Part shown: in pieces, positions 44,429 to 57,000 of the stretch
Layout of the letters: each line of letters starts with the position of its first letter
How positions within the stretch are numbered: the stretch's first letter is position 1
Origin: Tretioscincus oriximinensis
Lineage: Eukaryota; Chordata; Lepidosauria; Squamata; Gymnophthalmidae
DNA length: 64,000 nt
Reading direction: 5' to 3'
NCBI GenBank assembly: GCA_022410635.1
Contig: JAJVDF010000001.1
Span: forward strand, 10,580,777 to 10,644,776
Notes under the pieces: model-generated
What the model saw: the letters and a program-made list of their open reading frames with translations, nothing else
Database searches by the model: none
Told to the model about the DNA's origin: nothing
Position numbers and translations under genes: made by a program

Positions 44429-44535
44429 TAGGCTGACCAGATGACCCCCTTTTTTGGGGGGGGACTCGGTTTGGGTGTGTGTACCCTGCCATCCCGGGGG
44501 GGGGCGCCATTTCCCCAGTTTTTGCTGAGTAAAAA
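44429..44535. mobile_element. TAGGCTGACC-type MITE, one end only
   Basis: TAGGCTGACCAGATGACCCC followed by G runs and CCCCAGTTTTTGCTGAG. No matching right end found, so truncated or rearranged. Confidence 0.5.
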
Positions 44536-46557
44536 CAAAATAATTTTAAAAAATCACTGCACCACCACTAGGAGGCTCTGGCAACTGGGGCCAGCTCCTG
44601 AAGGCACCCTCACTTCTATAAAAAAATAAAAAATGCAAATTTCTGATGCACTCCAAAAATGNTCACACACTTTAAAAATTCTCACACACTTAAAAAAATT
44701 CTCACATGGTTCACAGATTTCTCGGGTGGGAATTTCGGAGGGGAATGTTGGTGGGTGATTTGCATATTCATGAATATACAAAATAGCATGAATATTAATT
44801 ACCTCGATTTGGGCCTCAAAAATCTGATCAGTCTATTAATATATTAATTCTGTTCTCATTGTTAACTGCCATGAGACCATCAGGTATTATGTGGTATACA
44901 AGTGCAAACAAACAAACAAATAATTTAAAGCTTCTCTTCCATTGGTAGTACCTCCAGATCACTTTCCCAAGATTTGAAAAAGAGCAGATATTTTCTGTAT
45001 TTAGAGTCTTTTCTCTTACTAGGTCATTTGGAAGGACTCACTTGAAAAATATTACTGTTTATTGCTCCATAGAGCTCACACAGTTGGGACCTGAGAAAAA
45101 GTAAAGGAGAGAATTGTTTTGAGACCAGCAACAAATGACTATTTGAACCATTTATTGCTGATTAGTAAAGAATTAGTAGTATGTCAGCATTTTTTGCCTT
45201 CTTGTGCCGACTATTTTTCTTCTTCTCAAACATATAGTGTAATTATGTACACAGCAATGACATTTGCTAACTACTTGAAGTGGTAAACAAGAGGTACCCC
45301 ATCACCATTACCACCCAGTAGGTTAGTCCTTTTATGATGAGCTGCAGCAAGCTAAGCATGTCCCACACCCATTTTTANGTTGCATAAGCAAAAAAGACCT
45401 GTACTCTAGCCATTTCTGCTTTTCCTTTCTGAGGCTGAGTTACCAGGATTCTTGAAGATGACTTTCAACAGCTTCTGGGTATACCATCTAGATTGGAAAA
45501 GGTAAAGATTAGGGATGGGCTGAATTGTTTTATTAGTTGGTAATTCATAATTAGGGTTGCCATATTTCATAATGAGAAATTAAGTGGTATTATAAGCAAT
45601 CCTGTTCCAATTTCACGGCTCCACTCCTAGCCCTAATGTCCCCCTGCAAGTAATTTATCACTCAGTTAGCTTGTCCTCCCAGGGGGTAAGAGACACAATG
45701 ATTCATAAGCTTTATGATATTATAATGATACTATATTCTTTCATGATGATGCTATCGACCTTTGGCAGTAATTTTAAAAATCACAAACTTTTGCCATTTG
45801 GGAAAAAAATATTCGAATTGTGCAATTACACCAAACTAAACAATCAAAAAAGGTTTTTCACATCTTTAGAAATGATATGTTGCTGCCTTGGTCCCATTTA
45901 TATGAGAAAGAAGGTCTGCAGCCAGACTTGTGCTAATTAAGACTTGGGTGCCAATCGTATATAGCAGATTTTCAGCACCATCTACATGACATCAGTCTCA
46001 TCAGTCTGTCAGATTCCAGATTCTTTTTCTTTATTTGAGAAAACAGTAAAGGTTAGTAGGATTAAGCTACCCTAAACACTAGATACAGTTTGCTTGTTTC
46101 CATCTTAGGACCCCCAGCAGCAGGAGGATCAGAAGCAATTTTGTCATAAACAATGAACAATTTAAAAGTGAGTTCTGAATTTGATTAGTAATCTGTAGTT
46201 TCTTCCTTTGGTCAGCAATATACATTATGTGGGTGCCTTTGATTTCGTCCCCATAATAAACCCACATGATAACAATCAAGTAAAATACTTTCTTTTATTT
46301 GTCTTACAAAGTTACAAAAACCAAACTCTTCCTACAGAATAAGGAAAATCCACCCCTATTCCATTAAGATGCTGAGCACAGCACAGCTCATAATCCTTTT
46401 CCCTGTTGTTGCTGTTAGGTTTGTGTCACCCCACAAACATGACCTTTTCCTCACTGGGACTTATTCTGGATTATATTCCAGAATAGTGACCTATCATCTA
46501 CACACTGCTGCAGACTACAGCAAGCCCCATCAAACATAAGCCCAGGTTAGTCACTTA

Positions 46558-46711
46558 GGTCTCATCCCCACTGAGCCTTCTTCTTGGCTATATCTCAGAA
46601 TAGGAATGTGCCATCTACACGCTAGTGTAGGCTATGGCCTACACTGGCATGTGGATGACCAAGNTCTGTAACGAGATATAACNCAGAAGAAGGCTCAGTG
46701 GGGACAGGGCC
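46558..46711. mobile_element. Harbinger-like MITE, copy 1
   Basis: 154 bp. Left end GGTCTCATCCCCACTGAGCC, right end (reverse) GGCCCTGTCCCCACTGAGCC; flanked by TTA on both sides (46555-46557, 46712-46714). A 3-bp TWA duplication and GG-start ends suggest PIF/Harbinger. No transposase. Confidence 0.65.
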
Positions 46712-47203
46712 TTAGGTATTTTACTATTCTCTGAATATTGCATTCATGCCCCCAAACTAGGTAATCTTCCCAGTAATGCATGTGTCCAAGACTAGGAGAT
46801 GATTGTAGCTAGGATCAAGTGCATCCCTGGGCAAGAAAGCAAAATGAGCCTCACATTGTACTTTGTATGAAATGCAACAAGTATTCCCCAACCATCAGCA
46901 GCTCACAGGTTGTCCCTATTGTATCATTGACAGACACATCACTATTTGGGAGAAAAATATGCTGTCTTTTGCAGTTCTTCCCACGATTACTAACTTTGGT
47001 AGTGAGAGCAATTCAGCAGAAGAGCAAACTACCTGGAAAGCAGAGGGCTGCTAGATTGATTTCCAACCTTTTCCCAGAAGTAGGCAATGGGAAACCACTC
47101 GTGTGTCTCTGGAAAGAAAGTTGCATAGAGATACCTATGGAGTTTGGAAGTGATTAGCTCAGAGTTACAGCAAATTGCCTGGAAAGCAGAAGGATGTCAG
47201 TAG

Positions 47204-47344
47204 GGCTGCATCCACACGGAGCCTTATCCTGGGCTGTCCCTCAAATTAGGAGCCTGCCAACCGCATACTAGTGTAGGCTATGGCAGGTGGATCGCCAAGC
47301 TCTGTCTTGTGTGACCCAGGATAAGGCTCTGTATGGATGGGACC
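47204..47344. mobile_element. Harbinger-like MITE, copy 2, 0.5 kb upstream of ITIH5 start
   Basis: 141 bp, ends GGCTGCATCCACACGGAGCC and (reverse) GGTCCCATCCATACAGAGCC, flanked by TAG on both sides. Inner arms CTTATCCTGGG / CCCAGGATAAG. Related to 46558-46711 (shared CATACTAGTGTAGGCTATGG-like middle). Confidence 0.6.
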
Positions 47345-47880
47345 TAGGTTTGATCCCAGCCTCCCCCTAAAGATAAGGCAACTGCAAACCATTTTTGCAT
47401 CTCTAGCAAGAAAACTCTATACAGATTCCCAGAACCTCCATGGGCATGGATTCAGAGAATCTAGCAAACGAAAATGGCAAGGAAAAGGGATAGTACATTG
47501 TTAATGACTTGATACCTTAACTGTTTGTAATGTAGAGCAAGCGGTATCTAGGAGACACACAGTCCTGAATTTTGGCTGATGCAAGCAGCACAGCTCCTGG
47601 GCTGTCCAGGAAGGCTTCACTTTTCTCACTTGCAAATTGAACTGCAGCAAGGAAATCCCAACCTTGGCGCTGAACTCTGGCAAAGCGGCTGGTCCGGGGA
47701 GGAGAGAAGGGCAAGGCAGGCAGCCAAGGCAGCTCCTGTCATATGCTTTCCCCATCTCAGTAAGCTGCAAGCAGCAGCCNCAATAGCAAGGAATTCCACA
47801 CCTCTCCACCCCCACCCCCCTTTCCCCATCTTTTCTCACCCAGTTCCTCTGAGTTGCTCTGGACACCTCTCGTCTCCACC

Positions 47881-48000
47881 ATGATCTGGCTGGTATGTCT
47901 GTACTGGACTTTCTCAATCACTTCTGGACAGCAAGATCTCGAACTCTTAGCCAAAGACTTGGAAGAAGCTGAAATTCTGGATTATAACCTCATAGACAAT
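47881..48000 (+). CDS. ITIH5: ITIH5 exon 1 (coding part): signal peptide and N-terminal extension
   Basis: Encodes 40 residues. MIWLVCLYWTFSITSG is a good signal peptide, followed by an acidic stretch (QDLELLAKDLEEAEILDY). The start has a strong context (TCCACCATGA) and the exon ends in phase 0 at GTAAGC. Human ITIH5 differs almost completely here, so the assignment rests on signal character, frame agreement with exon 2, donor and position. An alternative first exon elsewhere in the 11-kb intron cannot be excluded. Pyrimidine-rich sequence without a clear TATA box precedes it. Confidence 0.75.
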
Positions 48001-51000
48001 GTAAGCAACAGTTTTTTTNAAAAAGAAAATAAATCCAAAGGGTTCCTGTCATAGGATATTTTAGATTTTACTCTGTATCTGTTTTACAATATGCTTTGAA
48101 AGATGTGTTTTAACATTTAATTTTGATGCTTTTATGTGGTTAAGTGTCATCTTAAACTTGTGAGGATCTAAGAATCATTGACCTGTGTTATTTCCTTGGT
48201 GCATAATTTCAGACCTGTGGTTGGTTTATCTGATTATGGGAGCCTTCTGTGGCTTGGCACTAACTTTGCAAGTGTAGCATCTGNATTAATGCTGGAATCT
48301 TCCACAAAGGAAGATAATGTCAAGTTGCTTCTATAGCATTGTCTAGAAAGATGCAAGCATCATGTGTCCATCTCTATTTGTGCCGCNACTAGGATTCAAG
48401 GTTGTCTCTAAGCTTATATTTCTCTACCTGTTTTTGTTGTTTGGGGGAATAGAACAGCAGAAAACAAAGGNTTAGTTCCTCCCCCGCTCTTGTCCGGTCA
48501 ACTGTAGATTAAACTTCTTTCTTCGTTTGGGTAGGAATAAAGTTATTCTGTTACCAGATAAAATCCAGGATAGAAGTTTATACCTTGAATGGGTGTAAAA
48601 AAGTGATCCACAACCCCACNGATGCTGGGTTGGCATTATAAACTGTACTTGGTGAAAAATCATTTCTTCTATAGCCTTTCAGAGTTTTATCTTGGATTTT
48701 ATCTTGTAACCCTATGCTCTATGTTACAAGCCCATATAGTAACCTACCTGGATAATGGAAATTACTTCTATATTTCTACCAAGAAATCTGCATTGCTATG
48801 CCTATGGAGTCTGGGAGTGTGTGTAGTTCAGTGGGATAGCAAATTGTCTGAAAAGTTTAGGATTGCAAGTTTGATTCACAACATTTCCTTGAAAATAGGA
48901 CATGTCAAACCACTTTTTTATTCCCAAATTTCAGTGCAAGTCTAAGCATTTCTACCTAGAAGTAAATCCCACCAGGTAGGTGAAGTCAGGACTGTAGTAT
49001 AGTCTGTGAAAATCTCTTTTGAGCTTTCACAATAGTGCAAGCTACTTAAGGTATTCTAGGCTTTTCTAGCACTTTGCTCAAGGGAACAAAAGCAATTCTA
49101 ATATACTGCTTAAAACAATTAAGGGAACACTTTAACATAACATAACTTCTAACATCCATTAGAAGTGGCATCTGGTGAAAATTCTTCAATAATCATTAAA
49201 GGTGTGCATTTTAACTGGCAACCTTAGTCTAGGGCCTAGTCACACCCTTGCTTTTAAATTGTCTTCAAGTCTGAAGAACTGAACTGAAAGAAAAAAAACC
49301 CCACAGCTTTTCCTTTGTTTTAGTTCAGGGCTAAAGCCAGTTTGAAAGCACCTGTGTGACCAGGACCTTAGAGACAGCATAGAAATGGTTTACCGGTGGG
49401 ATTGTCCATTTCTCCAGACTGCTTCTCCCTCCATTATGAATATCTGGATTAGAAATGAGATGAGAATACAAGGGCCACATAGTATATTCTCTAAGGTGTT
49501 TTTGAAGAACTATTTTTTCTAACATGTGACCACAACACCTTATTGTGGTATGGAGAATGTGTGAGGTGAGATATTTTTATGCTACTTTTGGAAAATAAAG
49601 TACACTTTCCTGAAACTTGTCACTGTGAAGGGAATAAGAACATTTTATTTTTAAACAAATGTTAATTAAATCTAGCTGGATCCTAGGCCACATTTAGAAA
49701 AAAATGAGCATTTCAGTGGACAGAACTCTAGGCAGCTGAGTTCTGAATTCTTTAATATTCCTCCATCTGGTTTGGTAGTTTATCCCCACTCCCTGAATAA
49801 TTTTGATATAACATTTGTGGAATTTACCAGTTCCCCACTTCTCCTTCCTAGCCTTGCATCTTTATCCATGTAATAGATTTCTCTGCTTTTAAGAGAAAAG
49901 GGCATTTTACGTCTTTTGTAAAGCGAGAGGTGTGCTCACAAGAACCCGAATAAGAAAGACTCCATAATGGGTTACACGCCACTGTTTATACTGGGATTTT
50001 GTCTTGAGAACACAGTAATCCCTGGGATTATGCTGAAGTTTCTTCTCAGAAGCTGTCCCCCCCCCCTCCCCAGACAACATGTCCAACAATAACAATTGTT
50101 TTAAAATCTGGAATAACCCTTATTCTTTTGCAAACAAACAGTGGTGGCTAGCCACTGTGTTCATCGGGTTCGGTGAACACTCAGATTAAAATCAATTATA
50201 AAATCTCCTTTCATAGAGGAGCTGCCAACAAATCAAAAAGCTCCAGGCAGCTTTTTTAATTGGCAAAAGGGGTTGCCAATCCGTGAACCAATGGGAGCGC
50301 TGCCTAGGAGGGGCTACAATCTCTCTCTGTTTCCTTAGCGGTCCCATTTTGTATAGACATTCAACTTGCAGACTGAGAGAGAGACCGGTAAGTGCCTGAA
50401 TGTGCCTCCTTCCCACCGCTTTCCTAACTTTGCCAAAGCTGGAGGAACCTGCGCCCCCCCCAGCCCCAAACTGTATCAACCGCCGTTGCAAACAAACCAT
50501 TAGAAAACCTTTAAATTCATGTGGAACAGACAAGATGATGAACCTGAAGGGAACTATCCGGGGCAGGGCCTTCTGGGTGTTTGCCCCCACTATGGAATAG
50601 TCTCCCCTTCATGGTGCGACAGTCACCATCACTGTATTCTTTTAGAACATTTTTGAATATGCAACTGTTTAATTTGACATTTGATTGAAGAAATGTCATT
50701 TTTCTTCCCTCCTTCAAATATTGTTGGCTTCCCTGAGACCTTCAGGTATAGGGCAGGGTATAAGAATAAATAATAAATAATTAAATAAGGCCACAGTTCA
50801 TCTAGTCTATTTTTTCTAGTCAGTCAAGGCTGTGACCCAAAACTGGTTCCACATATGCACGCCTAGCACACATCTGATAAGTCAAGAATTATGTGTATAC
50901 TGTATGACAATGCAAAGGCAGGGATGTTATCATGGCACCTTTATGCTGCTGTCAATGTGCCATGAATTGGCAGAATGTGTTGATTTTTGCTCTCCCTTGG

Positions 51001-54000
51001 GCACACTGAGTTTGCTGGATGAATGCAACATCTGCATGGATTCATAGTTGTCCCGCATGCTGTATCACCATAAAAGTGCTTGAACAGCAGAGTACCAGGA
51101 AAAGCTTTGATAGTCTTCCTTCCACTTTCAGTGGCAGCCTTGACACACTATCAAACACAGGAAATGGCCTAAGGGGTCAATTCCTGTATTCAGAGCCCAA
51201 ACGTTCCCTACAACTGGCGAATGAAGGGTTCCTACGTGTAATATGGATGATCAAGAACAAGGGGCAGCATGTAAACAGCATGTTGCTGCTTAAAAAGGAT
51301 CTGCAACTCTAAAGTTATTCTTAAAGGAACTTTCCCAATCACTAAGTGGCTCCTTCCACTGTGGGATATTTAACACAGGCTGTGTTCACATACATCCTTT
51401 TAAACCATTTTCAGTCCTTAAAAGCTAGCTTTTTCTGGTTTGCAGTCCAGTTCTTTTGGACTGAAGACTTTGAAATCATGTGCATGACTACAGCTTCAGG
51501 TTGATCATCCAGCTAACCCAATTCCATTAAATATCATTGTGGGAATACTTGGACCAAATAATTGGCTTCAGGCTAATGCAATATATAGAAACCTGAAAAC
51601 CGCACCATTTTTTGCAAATATGACGGAAGGGGATAAAATAATCTACAGTAATGAGATGCATTTATACCATTATGAATGTAGACTAAGTGCAAGTTGTATA
51701 AAAATGGCCAGAAATCCTTAACTTGACATAGATCAAATAATCTTAGAGAAAGTCTCAAGATTAAAAGAAATGCATTTGAAACTCATCTCCAAATGGTATA
51801 AGACTCTAACTATCTTAAGTCATTATATTACAAACTACTCTGAATTTCTGGCATTGTCATATCGTAGGCTGACCAGACGACCCCTTTTTTTTTTTNTGTG
51901 TGTGTGTGTGGGGGGTTCTGAGGGGGGGGGAATTAAAAACAAAAAAAATTGAATTTTTGAAAAAAAATCCTCAGAAAAAAACTGGGAGGCACCCCCAAAC
52001 CAGGTTTTCAACCTCCCCAAAAAGGGGTCATCTTGTCAGCCTAGTCATATGGAAACTGGTGACTATATCTATTTTTGGTGGAGTTGTAGCAAAATTCATG
52101 ATTTATGGACACACACTGGAGGGGTGGCAGCCTCCTTGTCCTACCCTCTATCATAGGCCATTTATGATGCAATCTAAATTTGATGACATGTAATTGACCA
52201 CACGAATCAGTATAACATCAGTACCAATGTTGTATGCTCTGGAATAAGCAATCGTATGTCCACACATAGACTAGATCTGAGTGATCATGGATATACCTGC
52301 AAGAGGCAAGGGTCAGTCAAATATGCATTGCAGCACATGTCATGGTTCTAATGCTACCCAAGTTGCTTAATGCTGAAGAAACAAATCCAAATTTATTGGT
52401 ACAGATTTAACATGGTGGGTCTAATGAGAAAACAATTCCAAAATCCAAGGGAGGAAGGGCTCTTTAGAAGTAAAACATTCAGCAATAGGTTTCCACACAC
52501 TCTGTTTTTCCCAGACCAGCTGCATTTCTGGGCTGGATTTCTTGATGGGTGGGTAACATTATTAAGGAATGACTTGGCTGCGTGGGCATGAAAGTGATTC
52601 ACATTCCCTTCAGTTGATAATAAACAAATGCCCCTGCGTGTTGCTGGGGGACACTGCAGTGCTGGTTAACGTCATCTTCCTAATGGCAGGTTTATAAACC
52701 TGCCAGCCATTGCTCATGGGCTGCTTACATATATCTTTGGAGGAACCGTCCTTTGCAAGGCATTCTGCAAATTAGCCACATCATGTTAGTTCCTGGAGAG
52801 AAATTTATTTTAAAAAATTTGGTTTACTTTTTGTATATTAAAAAGGCATTAGCAACCATGGCTCAGCCAGTCAAATGAGGTCAAATCCCCAAAGATCTTT
52901 CCTTGGGATTGATATATTTCTGCAAAGGATATGCATTTCTTCAGAACTGTACTGGGAAATCATTTTTGGATGTACTTAGTTTTTCTTTGAAATCTAAATT
53001 GGGCCACAGAACACAAGCCAGGAGGCCAGATGTGGCCTTCCTGTGATCTCTGTGGCCCCTGGAATGCATCTTTTACTGGCACTGTTTCCTTCCACAGCTG
53101 ATTTTCTGTGGCTGCAATTTATTCTTGAATGTATTGTGTGTGCTGCCTCCTGGTTTTGAGTAAAATTATAGGTTTTGATCTTATGGGAAGCTAACAGGTT
53201 AGAATGAACCTTTTTTTAAAACCATGTTCAGTTCTGAAGAATTGAACTAAACAAGGCTAAAAGCTTTTTCCTGGTTTAATCCAATTCTTGAGAACTGGGA
53301 GTCTTGTAGCACCTTCGAGACTAATAAGAAAATGCTATGTTACATAAGCTTTTGTAAGATCCTTTTTGCATAGCCTTACTAATCCAGTTTAAGGAGCTCA
53401 CTAGTCCACATTGTCTGCATGGGACTAACCCCCTTAACTGAATAAGTGGCAGACCACATTCATCATGTCTACATTCATGCTAATGCCACCTAATCAAAAT
53501 TAAGCTGCTGCTGAAATATATGTAGACTGGACTCATGTGATCATCGATTGCTACAAGGACCATGTGCCTTTCAAAAATGTGGATAACCTACTTTCACATC
53601 AGTTTCACAACTCTCTTCGCAGCCTCTTTGCTGGGGAATGTTGGTTGTTGCTGTAGCTTGCAACCAACAGTGCTACCAAGCTGTTGTTGTTGGTTGCTAC
53701 AATCAGAAAATAGGGAAGTGGTGCAGAGGGAGCATTGGGGATAAAGAATGTGTGTGCGCGTGTGAACTTATTTTGGTGGTATTTAATTCACCAAAACGAA
53801 AACAGCAAGGGTGACTCTATAGAAGAGCATATAGCACTTTCTACATGCTTTGTTGGGAAATACTGGTAGGATTCTTTAAGGAGCTTGCTATAGGTTCTTG
53901 GGTATAGTAATATGTATCAAGCTGTCAGGATGCAACTTGCCTCTCACTTAGGCCCTACTTGCACAGGCTTCATAGATATGTTTTTTGGGATGCTACAACA

Positions 54001-57000
54001 CATCTATGTGTCGTAACAAATTCCTAAAATGCAAAATTAAGCCAGTGCAAATAGCAGGGTCTTAATTTATCCTGCTTTTTGAAGTTATCAGGCTTCAGCC
54101 CTTTCTGGAGTGGGTTTTCTTCTGGTCTATATCCTGGATTAAAGAACTGTCATCCAGATGCCAATGGCCCATCTACTTGATACAGCAAACCTTGTTCCTG
54201 TTCCAGGTTATTAGCTGAAATAAGCTGCAGGCAGATAGTAGTGCTCGAATGAGGTGCCAGAAGAGCTAGCTGCAGATTAGCTCTTAACCACTTAACAAAC
54301 TACTATAACCATAATAACAAAACACTTCCATACTGTTTTTCAGACACACATCCTTAAATATCCTTGTTTTATTTTTATCCATAAGACTGTCCATGGAAAT
54401 AGGTGCAAGTGTGTTTCAACACTGGAATGCCTCACAGTGTTCAAACATCTTGGCATGCCAGGATTCCTTTAAACAGTCATAAACATGACTCTCTGGCAGG
54501 CAAGTAGAATATCTCTGTATAAATTAACTGCAGGGAAGCTAATGGACAAAAGAGTCGCCTTATATCCCCTTTTATCTCAGCTTCTGAAAGGGCTTTTGGC
54601 ATAAAATAGGAAAGGTTTCTTTTCTCAAGATGCATTTATGGAAAATGGAATAAAAACATGGTACATTCTGGCTTGTTGACTGAGCAGCAGAAATGTTTAT
54701 AAAACTTTACACTAAATTTGTATGAAAACAATACAGTTGTTATTAGAAGGGTAATCTGATCTTGCACTGTATGTGGTGAGAAAGTGTGCAGGATCTGCTT
54801 GGCAGTTTTTGCCAAAGGAGCCCATTTTGTCATGTGTTGGCTATTTGTCAATTATACCTGGCATGTTTCTAGCAAGAACTAAAAGAACAAAAACACATAC
54901 CTCCCTCTAACAAGAATCAACCTCAAAGAGTAGCGGAAGTATACAAAAGTCTGAAGTAGACAAAAATATCCATATAATACATAAAGATATATACAATTGT
55001 ACCAGTGCCTGTGTATGGGCATACAAAGAGGCAGGCAAGATAACGAAGCAACACTCAGAGTGATGAATAGCTGAGGTCAATTTCCACCTTGTCAAGATAT
55101 AGAGTCCATAGAGTAAAGGCTCTTTGTACAGGGGTATCCTCCAATTCTCTGAAGTTCAAAATTTGTAAGTCTCGTACTGACCAAAACATCAAGATAGTGG
55201 CATCTCATGTAACTGCAGTTCACATAGCTGAAACACTCTTTGTGTGTAAACTGAGGTTTTCGGTTATTTTCTTTTTCAACAGCTTATGTGAAATGTACGA
55301 CTGGAACATAAATTACGACGGTTTGCCATCTCGTTCTCAGTTCTGGCATTGCTGATCTGATGTTTCTAGCTAGGCCAAAAAGACCATTATTTGCAGAATA
55401 GAAACATTGTTTGTAAATACAGTATGGCACAGGATAATTCTTACACCCACAATGCAGAAACATGGCAGTGACAAGATCAGTCCAAAAGCCAGGGCCAAAA
55501 TTCAATGACATTTTGCTAGGCTCCAACCGTAGGTAGCTTTTAGGGTCACTTCCACAGTTGACTGAAAATGCCAGAGAGTTGCCATTCCTTGACCTTGAAA
55601 CTATGATGGTTGGTGACAGACATATGAGTGGATAACCAGAGAAAATGCTCCAGTCTACTTTGGCCCATCATCAGTTCCCCATGGGCTTGTGATTAATTCA
55701 GAAAAGTAGTTGTGTTAGTCTATATTCAGAACTTCTAGCAAGGGAGTCATATAGCATCTAAGAGACTAGCCATGACATGTGCTGATTTTATGTACTAATT
55801 GTCCTTGGATTCGTATATGTACTTTTAATCCAACTTCTGTCCTGAATAACTTTTTCCCTTGGTTTCGTCCAGTTCTTCATGACTGAAGATGGATCAAAAG
55901 TACATGGCTCACTCTACTCTAGTGAAAACAGCTGAGACATCTTCTGTTCAGATACTTAAGTCAGCAGTCTCCAGTGGTAGCTTTTTGGAACTTCTCCACA
56001 GCAGTAGTTGTTGCCCATTTGAACTGATGGATCAGAGCATGATTCAGCGAAAAGAAAGCAGTACTGCAGAGCAGAGAATTATAGGTCAGATGAGATTGTA
56101 GTTGCATGCAAGTCTATGGGAAAATAAAACCAGTGTGATGAAGACAGATGTCAAGAAGGATGAAGTTTGAGCTTTTGTAGTGTGCTACCCAGGCTCATCC
56201 AGGCAGATTGTAGAAAGTGAGATTATAGCAGCACTATGGATCTATGGCAATTTTGACATACATAGCCTTGAGATTTTGAGATGATATCCTGCAATATGTG
56301 GGAAAATCCACTCCTAAGCCAGGTTTTACAGATTGACTTTAACTAGAAATCTGCTCAAAGGATTATCCATCTTGCCTCACCTGAAATTCTCACGTCAACA
56401 AAATATTCAGAAACAAGCATCCCAAGCAGCAAGTGCATGAATTTGCCCTGTTCAGTTTTCCTTTTATCCGGATAACTAAAGCTAATTCTAAAAACAGGTT
56501 ATTCTGGAATACTGTTAAATAAGGAGTTAAATGAGCAATTTCTAGAGGTAGCTCCATTATGGGCTCTCCTTGCAAATGAAGCTTTCAGGAGGTTTTCAAA
56601 GGCAGTTTCAAACATAATATATAGCAAATGTCCAACATAGGCCAAAGACAAGCTATTTGGCTGCAGACTTTCACTTTACTTCCTTAGAGGACATTGGCTT
56701 CAAGCTGACTTCCTTGCATTCTTTTGTTTAGTCCCAGCACGTTCAGCCTCCAGACCAGCACCCGACCAGACCCAACCCAAGAAGAACACCTTGGCAATAC
56801 AATACAAATTCCATTCTGCAGCTTTTGATCTGGGAATCTGTTTATCTTCAGTTGTGGATATGACAGATAAACAAAAGAACTAAGGATTGCTCAACCTGGC
56901 TTTTGCTGTGCTTTTAAGAGGACAATAATATATATCCACTAGCACATTTAGACTGGTCTCAGTTGCATGTAATAAGGCCAGGCATTCTAGCCTCCCTTCC

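Larger units (their letters stand above)
32990..47880. other. ITIH2-ITIH5 intergenic region, no gene recognised
   Basis: Between the two divergent start codons. It holds the elements listed separately. The stretches between them (about 35670-36530, 40730-41610, 42050-42760, 42975-44425, 44540-46550) show no convincing exon, RNA gene or CpG island. Fragments with single hAT-like ends occur at 32102 (CAGGGGCGGATTTAGG) and 45553 (TAGGGTTGCCATATTTC). Confidence 0.6.
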
